Positions 15,723-22,756 of a stretch of DNA of 25,063 bases are shown piece by piece. Made by a program: the position numbers and the translations under genes. Position 1 is the stretch's first letter, and each line of letters opens with the position of its first letter. The stretch comes from RGIG3102 sp964369915 (lineage in GTDB: Bacteria > Bacillota > Clostridia > Oscillospirales > Ruminococcaceae). The stretch covers positions 1 to 25,063 of the forward strand of contig CAYJGG010000023.1 of assembly GCA_964369915.1 (NCBI GenBank), written 5' to 3'. The notes beneath the pieces are model-generated. The model did no database searches, had not been told where the DNA came from, and was given only the letters and a program-made list of their open reading frames with translations.

Positions 15723-17174
15723 ATGCAGATAATTTTAAATAATTTTAATGAACATTACGAAATTGAACAACTACTTCGTATGTTTATTAAAGATATTACA
15801 GTGATAAAAGAAAAAACGAATAAAAAGCAGTTATTAGAATTTGTTTATATAAATAAAAATAAATATAGATTTTTTGTTTATATTAAATTTAATAAAAATA
15901 TTTATTATAAATTTATAGAATTTAAAAATAATAAAAATGATGACAATTTAAGTATTTGCTCTTTTTTATATGATAGTTTTTGCAAAAATTATAATAAAAA
16001 TCTTCCGTGGGGGCTTTTAACAGGCGTTCGCCCAGTTAGATTAATGCGAAATATTCAAAATGAAATTAATGATATTAATAAAACAAAACAAAAGTTTAAA
16101 AGAGAATTTTTTGTAAGTGATGAAAAAATATCATTAACTGAGCATATATATAATTTGCAAGAGAAAATTATAGAAAATGTTAAAAAAGAAGATTATAGTT
16201 TATATATATCTATTCCATTTTGCCCCTCAAGATGTGTATACTGTTCTTTTGTTTCTACCACCACTAAAAACAGTAAAAAATTAATGCAAGACTACACAAA
16301 AAAGCTTTGCGAAGAATTGATTTACACTGCAAAAAAAGCAAAAGAATTAAATTTTAATTTAAAAACTATATATATAGGTGGCGGAACGCCAACTGCTATT
16401 TCAGCTTTAGAACTTGAAGAAATAATGAAAACAATAAGCGAAAATTTTAATATTGATTCTTTAGAAGAATACACAGTTGAGGCGGGAAGAGCAGATTGCA
16501 CTGATTTTGAAAAGCTTTTGATTATTAAAAAATATGGCGCAGATAGGATTTCTATCAATCCCCAAACTTTTTCAAATGAAGTTTTAAAAAATATAGGAAG
16601 AAATCATACGCACGAAGATTTTTTAAATTGTGTAGAGATGGCAAGAAAAATTGGATTTAAAAGCATTAATATGGATTTAATTGCAGGACTTCCTTTAGAC
16701 GATATTAAAAGCTTTGAAAATTCTGTAAAAGGCTGTATTGAGCTAGGCGCAGAAAATATAACTATCCATAGCCTAACTTTAAAAAGAGCATCTAATTTAG
16801 TTATGAAAAATATAGGATATAATGAAGATACTGATATAAAAAACATGCTAAAAAAATCAGAAATTTTAAAAGAATATGGGTATGAGCCTTATTATATGTA
16901 TAGGCAAAAATCGACAGTTCAAAATTTAGAAAATGTGGGATACACAAAAAAAGGTTTATTTAGCTATTATAATATTTATATGATGGAAGAAGTTGGCAAC
17001 ATAATCTCTTGCGGAGCAGGAGGAGTTTCAAAATTAGTTTTTAATAATGAAGATATTAAAAGAGTTTATAATTATAAATATCCAACTGAGTATATAAACG
17101 ATTTTAACACAATAATAAAAAGAAAAGATGAGGTGTTTAATTTATGGCAGCACTTTGGATTCCCAAAAGGCTAG
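15723..17174 (+). CDS. hemZ: HemZ-type radical SAM protein (coproporphyrinogen dehydrogenase-like)
   Basis: A 483-residue member of the HemN/HemZ group of radical SAM enzymes. The N-terminal domain ends with WGLLTGVRPVRLM (about 96-108), typical of HemZ. The cluster-binding motif CPSRCVYC places C167, C171 and C174 around the [4Fe-4S] cluster, followed by the SAM-binding YIGGGTPTAIS and VEAGRAD segments. HemZ is annotated as oxygen-independent coproporphyrinogen III oxidase, but many clostridia that carry it make no haem, and the true substrate is uncertain. It begins 1 nt after the preceding stop, with no clear ribosome-binding site, suggesting coupled translation. Its last 31 nt overlap the next gene. 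Confidence 0.92.
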   Translation: MQIILNNFNEHYEIEQLLRMFIKDITVIKEKTNKKQLLEFVYINKNKYRFFVYIKFNKNIYYKFIEFKNNKNDDNLSICSFLYDSFCKNYNKNLPWGLLTGVRPVRLMRNIQNEINDINKTKQKFKREFFVSDEKISLTEHIYNLQEKIIENVKKEDYSLYISIPFCPSRCVYCSFVSTTTKNSKKLMQDYTKKLCEELIYTAKKAKELNFNLKTIYIGGGTPTAISALELEEIMKTISENFNIDSLEEYTVEAGRADCTDFEKLLIIKKYGADRISINPQTFSNEVLKNIGRNHTHEDFLNCVEMARKIGFKSINMDLIAGLPLDDIKSFENSVKGCIELGAENITIHSLTLKRASNLVMKNIGYNEDTDIKNMLKKSEILKEYGYEPYYMYRQKSTVQNLENVGYTKKGLFSYYNIYMMEEVGNIISCGAGGVSKLVFNNEDIKRVYNYKYPTEYINDFNTIIKRKDEVFNLWQHFGFPKG

Positions 17175-18064
17175 TTGAGTTATCATTAATTAATACGGCA
17201 GGGTTATCAGAAAAATCTTTTGTTATGAGATGCGAGCACGAATATGAAGCAAGAATCGAAGCAGCGGCAAAAGATATAATTTTTGAAAATAAACCGATTA
17301 TTTTAATAACTGGGCCATCGGCTTCAGGAAAAACTACAACAGCAAATAAAATAAAAGAAAGTCTTATACAAAAAGGCAAAAAAGCACAGGTTATATCTCT
17401 TGATAATTTTTATAAAAATATCAATGAATATCCACGCCTTGCCGATGGAACAAAAGACTATGAAAATATAACAGCGTTAGAATTAAATGTTTTTAAAGCA
17501 TGCCTTGAAAAGATTTTAAAAGACGATAAAGCGCATTTTCCTGTGTATGATTTTAAAACGGAAACAAGACACGATGAAAAAACTTTAATTGATTTAGAAG
17601 GCGGATTTTTAATAATTGAAGGCATACACGCATTAAATCCAAAGTTATTAGATATGCTTCCAAGAAATAAAACTTTCACTATTTACGCAGGACTTAGAGA
17701 AGAATATTCAAATTCTGGGCAAAGAATACTGCCAACTAGGGATATACGTCTTTTAAGAAGAATGATAAGAGATTATAATCATAGGGCTCATTCTTATAAA
17801 AAAACTATAAGTATGTGGGATGCTGTTTGCGCAGGTGAAGATAAATATATTAAGGTTTATAAGCCAAACGCAGACTTATTATTAGATACAGCTTTTAGCT
17901 ATGAAATACTAATTATCTCTAAAATTGTTAATACTTTAAAAGAAGAATTAATAAATGAAGGCGATAAAAAGCTAACTGATATTTTAAAAGTGCTTGAATT
18001 AATCGAGCCAATGAGTTTAGAATATATACCAGAAGATTCTATGTTAATGGAATTCTACGGTTAA
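17144..18064 (+). CDS. Uridine kinase-like nucleoside kinase
   Basis: A 306-residue P-loop kinase of the phosphoribulokinase/uridine kinase family. The Walker A motif GPSASGKT is at 57-64. SLDNFYKNINEYPRLADGTKDYEN follows the family pattern for substrate binding, LIIEGIHALNP is the Walker B-like strand, and RLLRRMIRDYNHRAHS is the lid. It probably phosphorylates uridine or cytidine. The closest clostridial relatives often carry an N-terminal TGS-like extension of about 200 residues; this protein has only about 50 residues before the P-loop, so it is a short form. The start at 17144 is supported by GAGGTG at 17130-17135 inside hemZ, and the genes overlap by 31 nt in different frames. Confidence 0.88.
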   Translation: MAALWIPKRLVELSLINTAGLSEKSFVMRCEHEYEARIEAAAKDIIFENKPIILITGPSASGKTTTANKIKESLIQKGKKAQVISLDNFYKNINEYPRLADGTKDYENITALELNVFKACLEKILKDDKAHFPVYDFKTETRHDEKTLIDLEGGFLIIEGIHALNPKLLDMLPRNKTFTIYAGLREEYSNSGQRILPTRDIRLLRRMIRDYNHRAHSYKKTISMWDAVCAGEDKYIKVYKPNADLLLDTAFSYEILIISKIVNTLKEELINEGDKKLTDILKVLELIEPMSLEYIPEDSMLMEFYG

Positions 18065-18101
18065 AAATTAAATATTAAAACGAAAGGTATGGTATAAAAT
18101 A

Positions 18102-18587
18102 ATGGGAATATTTGATGAATTAAAAGAAGTGTCTGCAAAATTTGCAGACACAGCAAGTAAAAAAGCAAACGAGGCTCTTGATTTAGGAAAAAAGAAAGTG
18201 AATGAAATTTCGCTTGAAAATGATTTATCAAAAGCACAAAAGCAACTTGGAATATTAGTTTACACTCTTTATAAATCTGGAGAAGAGAATGAAGAATTAG
18301 TAAGCGAATACATCCAAAGAATAGTGGCAATAGAAACAGAAATCGAAAATTTAAAAGATGATTTAGTTACAACACAAGCCACTCAAACAGCGCCTACACC
18401 AGCTTCGGCTACTGAAGTGGTTTATACACCTACTACGGAAGTAATTTCTGAGCCAGCTGAGGCAGTGCCTACATCAGCACCAGCTACACAAACTCAATAT
18501 TATCAAACTCCAGTTTGCAAAAGCTGTGGGGCAGTAGTAGCAAGCGAAGACATATTCTGTAAAGGTTGCGGAGAAAAACAAGGTTAA
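18102..18587 (+). CDS. Hypothetical protein with N-terminal helical region and C-terminal zinc ribbon
   Basis: I do not recognise an established function. The 161-residue chain has three parts. Residues 1-88 are highly charged and helical, probably a coiled coil (MGIFDELKEV; IQRIVAIETEIENLKDDL). Residues about 89-137 are a Thr/Ala/Pro-rich flexible linker. Residues 138-158 form a zinc ribbon with two CxxC knuckles, C139/C142 and C153/C156 (CKSCGAVV...FCKGCG). Similar small helical/zinc-ribbon proteins are scattered in Clostridia. There is no signal peptide or membrane segment, so it is likely cytosolic. The ribosome-binding site CGAAAGG lies about 14 nt before the ATG. A 23-nt palindrome sits at codons 10-17, and a terminator follows. 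Confidence 0.75.
   Translation: MGIFDELKEVSAKFADTASKKANEALDLGKKKVNEISLENDLSKAQKQLGILVYTLYKSGEENEELVSEYIQRIVAIETEIENLKDDLVTTQATQTAPTPASATEVVYTPTTEVISEPAEAVPTSAPATQTQYYQTPVCKSCGAVVASEDIFCKGCGEKQG
18129..18151. repeat. 23-nt palindrome inside the start of the zinc-ribbon gene
   Basis: GTGTCTGCAAA (18129-18139) and TTTGCAGACAC (18141-18151) are perfect inverted copies around one central A, 28 nt after the start codon. It could be a protein-binding site or a translation-affecting mRNA hairpin. Confidence 0.6.
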
Positions 18588-18595
18588 TAATAATT

Positions 18596-18635
18596 AATCA
18601 GCATTATCTTTTTTTAGATGATGCTGATTTTATTT
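18596..18635 (+). terminator. Rho-independent terminator after the zinc-ribbon gene
   Basis: A 13-bp stem with one G-U pair, AATCAGCATTATC (18596-18608) / GATGATGCTGATT (18617-18629), followed by TTATTTTAT. It separates this gene from the flippase gene. Confidence 0.88.
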
Positions 18636-18705
18636 TATAATAATCTAATATTTTTTTTAATATACATAGAATAAGAAAAAATGAAATAGCTAGCAAATAA
18701 AAAGC

Positions 18706-18711
18706 TATAAT
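18706..18711 (+). promoter_or_regulatory. Possible -10 element before the flippase gene
   Basis: TATAAT at 18706-18711, 18 nt before the ATG, lies in the gap after a terminator where a promoter is needed. No -35 is visible at the expected distance, so it is weak or uses an activator or another sigma factor. Confidence 0.3.
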
Positions 18712-18728
18712 GAAAGGATTAATATTCT

Positions 18729-20291
18729 ATGAATAATGAAAAATTATTAGTTAGGGGGACAATGGTGCTTGCCTCATCAACAATTATTGTGAAAATACTA
18801 AGCGCCGCTTATAAAATTCCCTTAACTAGGATTTTAGGCCCTGAAACAATGGGGGCATTCACTGCTGTGTTTTCGATTTTTATGCCATTTTACGCTTTTT
18901 GCGTTGCAGGGATAGTTCCAAGTATTTCTAAAATTACTGCCGAAATTCAAAATAAAGGCGAAGGAGCTTTATTATCTTTAAAAGATAAGGCAAATAAAGT
19001 TTTTTTATCTTTAGCTGTTTTTATGGCTTTAATTATTTTATCAGTGGGATACTACTACACAAAAGATGAGGGGAATATAGTGAGTTTTATAGGGCTTGCA
19101 GTTTTAATTCCTAATTTATTTTTTGCAGTTAGCGAGGCGATTTATAAGGGGTTAAATCATGGGAGAATGAATATGATAGCCTCGGCAAAGGCAGGGGTTT
19201 TAGAAAGTGTAGTAAAACTTATTATAGGGCTTTCCTCGGTTTTAATAGCAGGATTTTATTTTAAAGAAAACTTAGGCGATATTCAATTAATTTTAACATT
19301 ATTAACTATTAGTATTTCAGGGTTTATCTGCAAAATATATCTTCAAAATGATTTTTATTACAGCATTAGCAATAATAAAAAAACTAAAATAGATATCAGT
19401 GAAAAGAAAATCATATCTTTAGCTATGCCAATAGCGTTTTCGGCATTAGTAGTTTCAGGGGCTGGTTTTTTTGATAATATAGTGGGGCTTAAGATATTAG
19501 AGGGCATTAGCGATGCAGAATATATTTTTTATTATTCAAAATTTGATTTAAAACAGGCTGAGGATATTCCTTTATGGCTTTTTGGAATTTACAATGGCTA
19601 CACTCTCACAATAGTGAATTTAATTCCAACAATTTCTGCGGCAATTGGGCAGTCGGCTCTTCCAATGATAACAAAAATAAAATTATTAAACGATGAAACA
19701 AAGATGAAAAATCAAATAAATAGAGTTTTAAAATTAACAGGGGCAAGTGTAATTCCAATAAGTGTTTTTTGCTATTTTTTTTCAGAAGAAATAATTAACA
19801 CACTTTTTTCTGATATGGGAGCTGCAACAGATATAGCGGCGATGTTTTTAAGATTTTTATCGCCTTTTGTAATTCTTTCGGCGTTTTCTTTTCCTTTTAA
19901 TGCAATACTACATTCATATGAAAAACAAAAAACAGTTTTTAAAATAATATTATTTTCGAGTATTGTAAAAGCAGGGCTAACGGTTTTTCTTTCGAGTATG
20001 CCGAGTGTTAATATAAAAGGGTTTATATATTCTTCCTGTGTTTTTTACACATTGATTTTTATACTAACGTTTTTAGCTATTAAAAAAATAGGTGTTAAAT
20101 TTTCTATTATACGCCCGATATTAGAGCCTTTATTATTTTCTTTTTTATCAGTATTAATTGCTTTATATTTATGCAATGAAGTTTTATTTATATTGCCTTT
20201 AATAATAAGACTCGGCTTTTCAGGGGTGGTGTATATTATTTTATATGGTGTATTTATATTAATCACAGATTTTTTAGTTGAAACAAATTAA
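18729..20291 (+). CDS. SpoVB/YabM-family polysaccharide flippase (MATE/MOP superfamily)
   Basis: A 520-residue integral membrane protein with about 14 hydrophobic helices across its length. The N-terminal LASSTIIVKILSAAYKIPLTRILGPETMGAF is the signature of the SpoVB / polysaccharide-biosynthesis transporter family, which flips lipid-linked cell-wall or spore-cortex precursors across the membrane. GIVPSISKITAE and YKGLNHGRMNMIA-like segments also fit. Its place directly upstream of mazG matches Bacillus subtilis yabM, which precedes yabN(mazG)-yabO-yabP-yabQ-divIC. AAAGGA at 18714-18719 is the ribosome-binding site. Whether it acts in vegetative wall synthesis or in sporulation cannot be decided from sequence. 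Confidence 0.87.
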   Translation: MNNEKLLVRGTMVLASSTIIVKILSAAYKIPLTRILGPETMGAFTAVFSIFMPFYAFCVAGIVPSISKITAEIQNKGEGALLSLKDKANKVFLSLAVFMALIILSVGYYYTKDEGNIVSFIGLAVLIPNLFFAVSEAIYKGLNHGRMNMIASAKAGVLESVVKLIIGLSSVLIAGFYFKENLGDIQLILTLLTISISGFICKIYLQNDFYYSISNNKKTKIDISEKKIISLAMPIAFSALVVSGAGFFDNIVGLKILEGISDAEYIFYYSKFDLKQAEDIPLWLFGIYNGYTLTIVNLIPTISAAIGQSALPMITKIKLLNDETKMKNQINRVLKLTGASVIPISVFCYFFSEEIINTLFSDMGAATDIAAMFLRFLSPFVILSAFSFPFNAILHSYEKQKTVFKIILFSSIVKAGLTVFLSSMPSVNIKGFIYSSCVFYTLIFILTFLAIKKIGVKFSIIRPILEPLLFSFLSVLIALYLCNEVLFILPLIIRLGFSGVVYIILYGVFILITDFLVETN

Positions 20292-20558
20292 AAAAAGATA
20301 TACAATATAAATAATCTACATATTAGTAGTTTTTTTGTAATCGCAACGCAATCTTTGGGCGTTATATCTTACTCAAAAGGAAAACTAAAGTTTGTATTAT
20401 CTTTGATAATATAAATAATCTTTACTTCGTTTAGATTATTTACTCAAGTTTTATTTGACTGCGTGATGTATTGCAGTCAAATCGCTAAAGCGATTACATA
20501 AAACGTCGTTAATTATGTTTATTATATAAATAATAAAAAGAAAAGGAATAATAAAAAT
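20292..20558 (+). other. Hairpin- and repeat-rich intergenic region before mazG
   Basis: No gene is visible in this 267-nt gap. It contains a 14-bp direct repeat AATATAAATAATCT (20304-20317 and 20408-20421) and several hairpins. TAAATAATCT/AGATTATTTA (20412-20442) is one. ATTTGACTGC/GCAGTCAAAT (20453-20482, 10-nt loop) is a perfect 10-bp stem. AATCGC/GCGATT (20480-20495) shares three bases with the previous one. AACGC/GCGTT is a shorter stem near 20344-20362. No T-rich terminator end or convincing promoter stands out. Confidence 0.5.
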
Positions 20559-21320
20559 ATGGATTTTGAATTTAAAGATAGATATGATTTACAAGATTTT
20601 AAAAAAATAGTGGCAATGCTCCGTGATAAAGATTTTGGGTGTCCTTGGGATAAAGCGCAAGACCATTTTTCTATAAGAAAAAGTTTTATAGAAGAAACAT
20701 ATGAGGTTATTGAGGCTATTGATTTAGAAGATACTAATCTTTTAAAAGAGGAGCTAGGAGATGTTTTGCTTCAAATTGTTTTACATTCTCAATTTGAAGA
20801 AGAAATAGGAAGTTTTAATTTAGAAGATGTTATTAATGATATATCAAAAAAAATAATTGTTCGTCATCCGCATGTTTTTAAAAATAAAGATACTACTACT
20901 GATGAAAACAAAGTTTTAATGAAATGGGAAGAAATAAAAAACGAAACAAAAGGCTTTGAAACCTTAGGCGAAAAATTAAATAGTGTGCCTAAAGTTTTTC
21001 CAGCGCTTATGTATGCAAATAAGGTGCAAAAAAGAATGCAGGCGGGCGGATTTGAGTTTTTGAATGATGAAAAAAATGAAATTGAAGATTTAAAAAACTT
21101 AATTTTAAAGCTAGAAAATGCAAGCTGTGAAGAAAAAAATAACTTGATTGCAAACATTATTTTTACCGCTTCAAACCTTGCAAGAATACAAAAAATGGAT
21201 TCAGAAGAGGCTTTAAAGGAAAAAACTGGTAAAATCGTAAAAAAAGTTGTGAATTTTGAGAATTTATCGTTGCAAAATGGTAAAAGTTTTGATATAATAA
21301 GCAAAGACGATTTTATATAA
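20559..21320 (+). CDS. mazG: Nucleoside triphosphate pyrophosphohydrolase MazG
   Basis: Hydrolyses non-canonical or excess NTPs to NMP and pyrophosphate. Of 253 residues, the N-terminal domain carries CPWDKAQDHFSIRKSFIEET, metal ligands E45, E46 and E49, and the second helix EELGD with E65 and D68, then VRHPHVF. The second MazG domain (about 165-245) still ends in a recognisable SNLARIQKMDSEEALKEKTGKIVKKV. Where EELGD should be it reads NNLIANI, so its metal site seems lost; only the first domain should be catalytic. Length is close to normal. Its 3' end also holds a promoter for the HU gene. The context matches the yabN position in Bacillus. Confidence 0.93.
   Translation: MDFEFKDRYDLQDFKKIVAMLRDKDFGCPWDKAQDHFSIRKSFIEETYEVIEAIDLEDTNLLKEELGDVLLQIVLHSQFEEEIGSFNLEDVINDISKKIIVRHPHVFKNKDTTTDENKVLMKWEEIKNETKGFETLGEKLNSVPKVFPALMYANKVQKRMQAGGFEFLNDEKNEIEDLKNLILKLENASCEEKNNLIANIIFTASNLARIQKMDSEEALKEKTGKIVKKVVNFENLSLQNGKSFDIISKDDFI
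21270..21298 (+). promoter_or_regulatory. Promoter for the HU gene, inside the end of mazG
   Basis: TTGCAA (21270-21275) and TATAAT (21293-21298) with 17-nt spacing, about 70 nt before the HU ATG. It would allow strong expression of HU independent of mazG. Confidence 0.7.
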
Positions 21321-21367
21321 GCTATTTATAAAATTTTTATAAGATTATTTTTTTGGAGGATATTAAA

Positions 21368-21640
21368 ATGACAAAAACAGATTTAGTTGCATTAGTTGCT
21401 GAGAAAGCAGAACTAACAAAGAAAGATGCTGACAAAGCAGTTGGCGCAGTTTTAGAATCAATTACAGAAACACTAAAAAAAGGTGATAAAGTTTCTTTAG
21501 TAGGCTTTGGTACATTCGAAGTTAAAGAAAGAGGCGAAAGAAAAGGGATTAACCCAAAAACTCAAGAGCCAATGACAATCAAAGCAAGCAAAACTCCAGC
21601 TTTCAAAGCTAGCAAAGCTTTAAAAGATTCTATCAAATAA
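21368..21640 (+). CDS. hup: HU-family DNA-binding protein
   Basis: Abundant nucleoid protein that bends DNA as a dimer. The 90-residue chain is a textbook HU: MTKTDLVALVAEKAELTKKDA at the N terminus, the signature GFGTFEVKERGERKGINPKT leading into the beta arm, and PAFKASKALKDSIK at the end. An in-frame TTG at 21353 would add five residues, but the Shine-Dalgarno GGAGGA (21355-21360) lies inside that extension, so ATG at 21368 is the real start. Codons are of the optimal type (GGC, TTC, ATC), as expected for high expression. Its own promoter and a strong terminator make it an independent unit within the mazG-rqcP block. Confidence 0.97.
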   Translation: MTKTDLVALVAEKAELTKKDADKAVGAVLESITETLKKGDKVSLVGFGTFEVKERGERKGINPKTQEPMTIKASKTPAFKASKALKDSIK

Positions 21641-21647
21641 TAATTAT

Positions 21648-21676
21648 AAAGTCGGCTTTTGGCCGACTTTATTTTA
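21648..21676 (+). terminator. Rho-independent terminator after HU
   Basis: Perfect stem AAAGTCGGC (21648-21656) / GCCGACTTT (21662-21670), loop TTTTG, followed by ATTTTAT. Confidence 0.92.
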
Positions 21677-21703
21677 TATTAAAAACTAAAAGGCGGTGAA
21701 TTT

Positions 21704-21949
21704 ATGCGTATAGATAAATTTTTAAAGGTGTCGCGATTAATTAAAAGAAGAAGTGTTGCAAATGATGTTGCAGACGCAGGAAGAATTATAGTTAATAATA
21801 AAGAAGTAAAACCTTCATATAAAGTTAAAGTTGGCGATGAAATTGAAATAATGTTTGCACAAAAAGGTGTTAAAGTGAAAGTGCTTTCAATTGAAAACAC
21901 TCAAAGTAAAGACGGCGCAAGAGAAATGTATACCGTTATAGAAGAATAA
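21704..21949 (+). CDS. rqcP: S4-domain RNA-binding protein RqcP (YabO)
   Basis: An 81-residue S4-fold protein. MRIDKFLKVSRLIKRRSVANDVADAGRI is the S4 RNA-binding surface, and VKVGDEIEI completes the fold. In Bacillus subtilis RqcP works with RqcH on stalled 50S subunits, stabilising P-site tRNA while alanine tails are added to stalled peptides (ribosome-associated quality control). The start follows AAGGCGGTGA at 21690-21699. No promoter fits in the short gap after the HU terminator, so it may depend on read-through or an unrecognised promoter. Position after mazG/HU and before yabP agrees with the Firmicute order. Confidence 0.93.
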   Translation: MRIDKFLKVSRLIKRRSVANDVADAGRIIVNNKEVKPSYKVKVGDEIEIMFAQKGVKVKVLSIENTQSKDGAREMYTVIEE

Positions 21950-21995
21950 AAGAGTATTATCTATCATATGTATATCTTAAAAAGGAGGATATATT

Positions 21996-22268
21996 ATGGC
22001 AGATAATATTTTTTTAAATCACAAATTAGAAATAATAAACAGAAAAGATATGCAAGTTTCAGGAGTTATTAAAGTTTTGTCTTATGATGAAAATAATATA
22101 AACTTGCAAACAGATTATGGAAGAATAATAATAACGGGAACTGACTTACTAGCAGGTGAAATAAATTCAAAAGAAGGAATTTTAAAACTAACTGGCGATA
22201 TTCAAAGTGTGCAATACAAAGTGAATAAAATAAAAGAAAAAGGATTAAAAGGGTTTATCTTTAAATGA
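21996..22268 (+). CDS. yabP: Sporulation protein YabP
   Basis: A 90-residue member of the YabP/YqfC family, made in the mother cell under sigma-E in Bacillus and needed for proper spore formation. It starts MADNIFLNHKLEIINRKDMQVSGV, with the family pattern of a short beta-rich domain (VLSYDENNINLQTDYGRIIITG; KEGILKLTGDIQSVQY). The ribosome-binding site AAAGGAGG is strong. It overlaps yabQ by 4 nt (ATGA), so the pair is translationally coupled. I looked for a sigma-E promoter in the 46-nt gap after rqcP and did not find a convincing one. Confidence 0.9.
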   Translation: MADNIFLNHKLEIINRKDMQVSGVIKVLSYDENNINLQTDYGRIIITGTDLLAGEINSKEGILKLTGDIQSVQYKVNKIKEKGLKGFIFK

Positions 22269-22711
22269 TGTTTTCGGCTGAAAATTATAAATTTATATTA
22301 GAAGATTGCACATATGCACTCGCCGCTGGATTTATTTTAAGTTTTATAAATGAAATATTAAATAGCTTATTTTATAAAACTAAAATAAACGTTTTTATTA
22401 AAGATATCTTATTTTTTATTATTTTTGCAGTTATACTTTTTTCTTATGTAGTTTCTTTTGCAAATTACCCAGTTTTAAGATGGTATCACACTTTGTTTTG
22501 CATTATAGGATTTATAGTATCTCGCTTTAGTTTTGCTAAAATTCTAAGGCTTATTTTTGATTTATATCTTGCTGGTTTTTATATAATTTCATCTCATTTA
22601 AAAAGAAAAGTTAAAATTAAGGTGAAATTCAAAGAAAAATTAGATAACACTAAAAGTGAAAAAAATCAAAATCTATTGAAAAGTAATGACATTTTATTGT
22701 ATAATGAATAA
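22265..22711 (+). CDS. yabQ: Spore cortex biosynthesis protein YabQ
   Basis: A 148-residue membrane protein with about four hydrophobic helices: ALAAGFILSFINEIL near residues 18-32, IKDILFFIIFAVILFSYVVSF near 43-63, YHTLFCIIGFIVS near 75-87, and IFDLYLAGFYII near 97-108. A basic tail follows. In Bacillus YabQ is needed for cortex formation and sits in the outer forespore membrane. Assignment rests on the topology and the tight ATGA overlap with yabP; the sequence itself is poorly conserved in this family. Its 3' end contains a vegetative-type promoter for divIC. Confidence 0.85.
   Translation: MMFSAENYKFILEDCTYALAAGFILSFINEILNSLFYKTKINVFIKDILFFIIFAVILFSYVVSFANYPVLRWYHTLFCIIGFIVSRFSFAKILRLIFDLYLAGFYIISSHLKRKVKIKVKFKEKLDNTKSEKNQNLLKSNDILLYNE
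22676..22705 (+). promoter_or_regulatory. Promoter for divIC inside the end of yabQ
   Basis: TTGAAA (22676-22681) and TATAAT (22700-22705), 18-nt spacing, 52 nt before the divIC ATG. It fits the need for vegetative expression of a division gene located after sporulation genes. Confidence 0.65.
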
Positions 22712-22756
22712 TATAGGCGAAAATTTTTTACATAAGTTAGACAAGGAGATGTTAAG

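Noticed and set aside
21353..21367. TTG start five codons upstream for HU
   Set aside because: The Shine-Dalgarno sequence would be inside the coding region; ATG at 21368 gives the normal 90-residue HU.
21950..21995. Sigma-E or sigma-K promoter before yabP (CATATGTATA)
   Set aside because: The match to the -10 patterns is poor and no -35 lies at the right distance.
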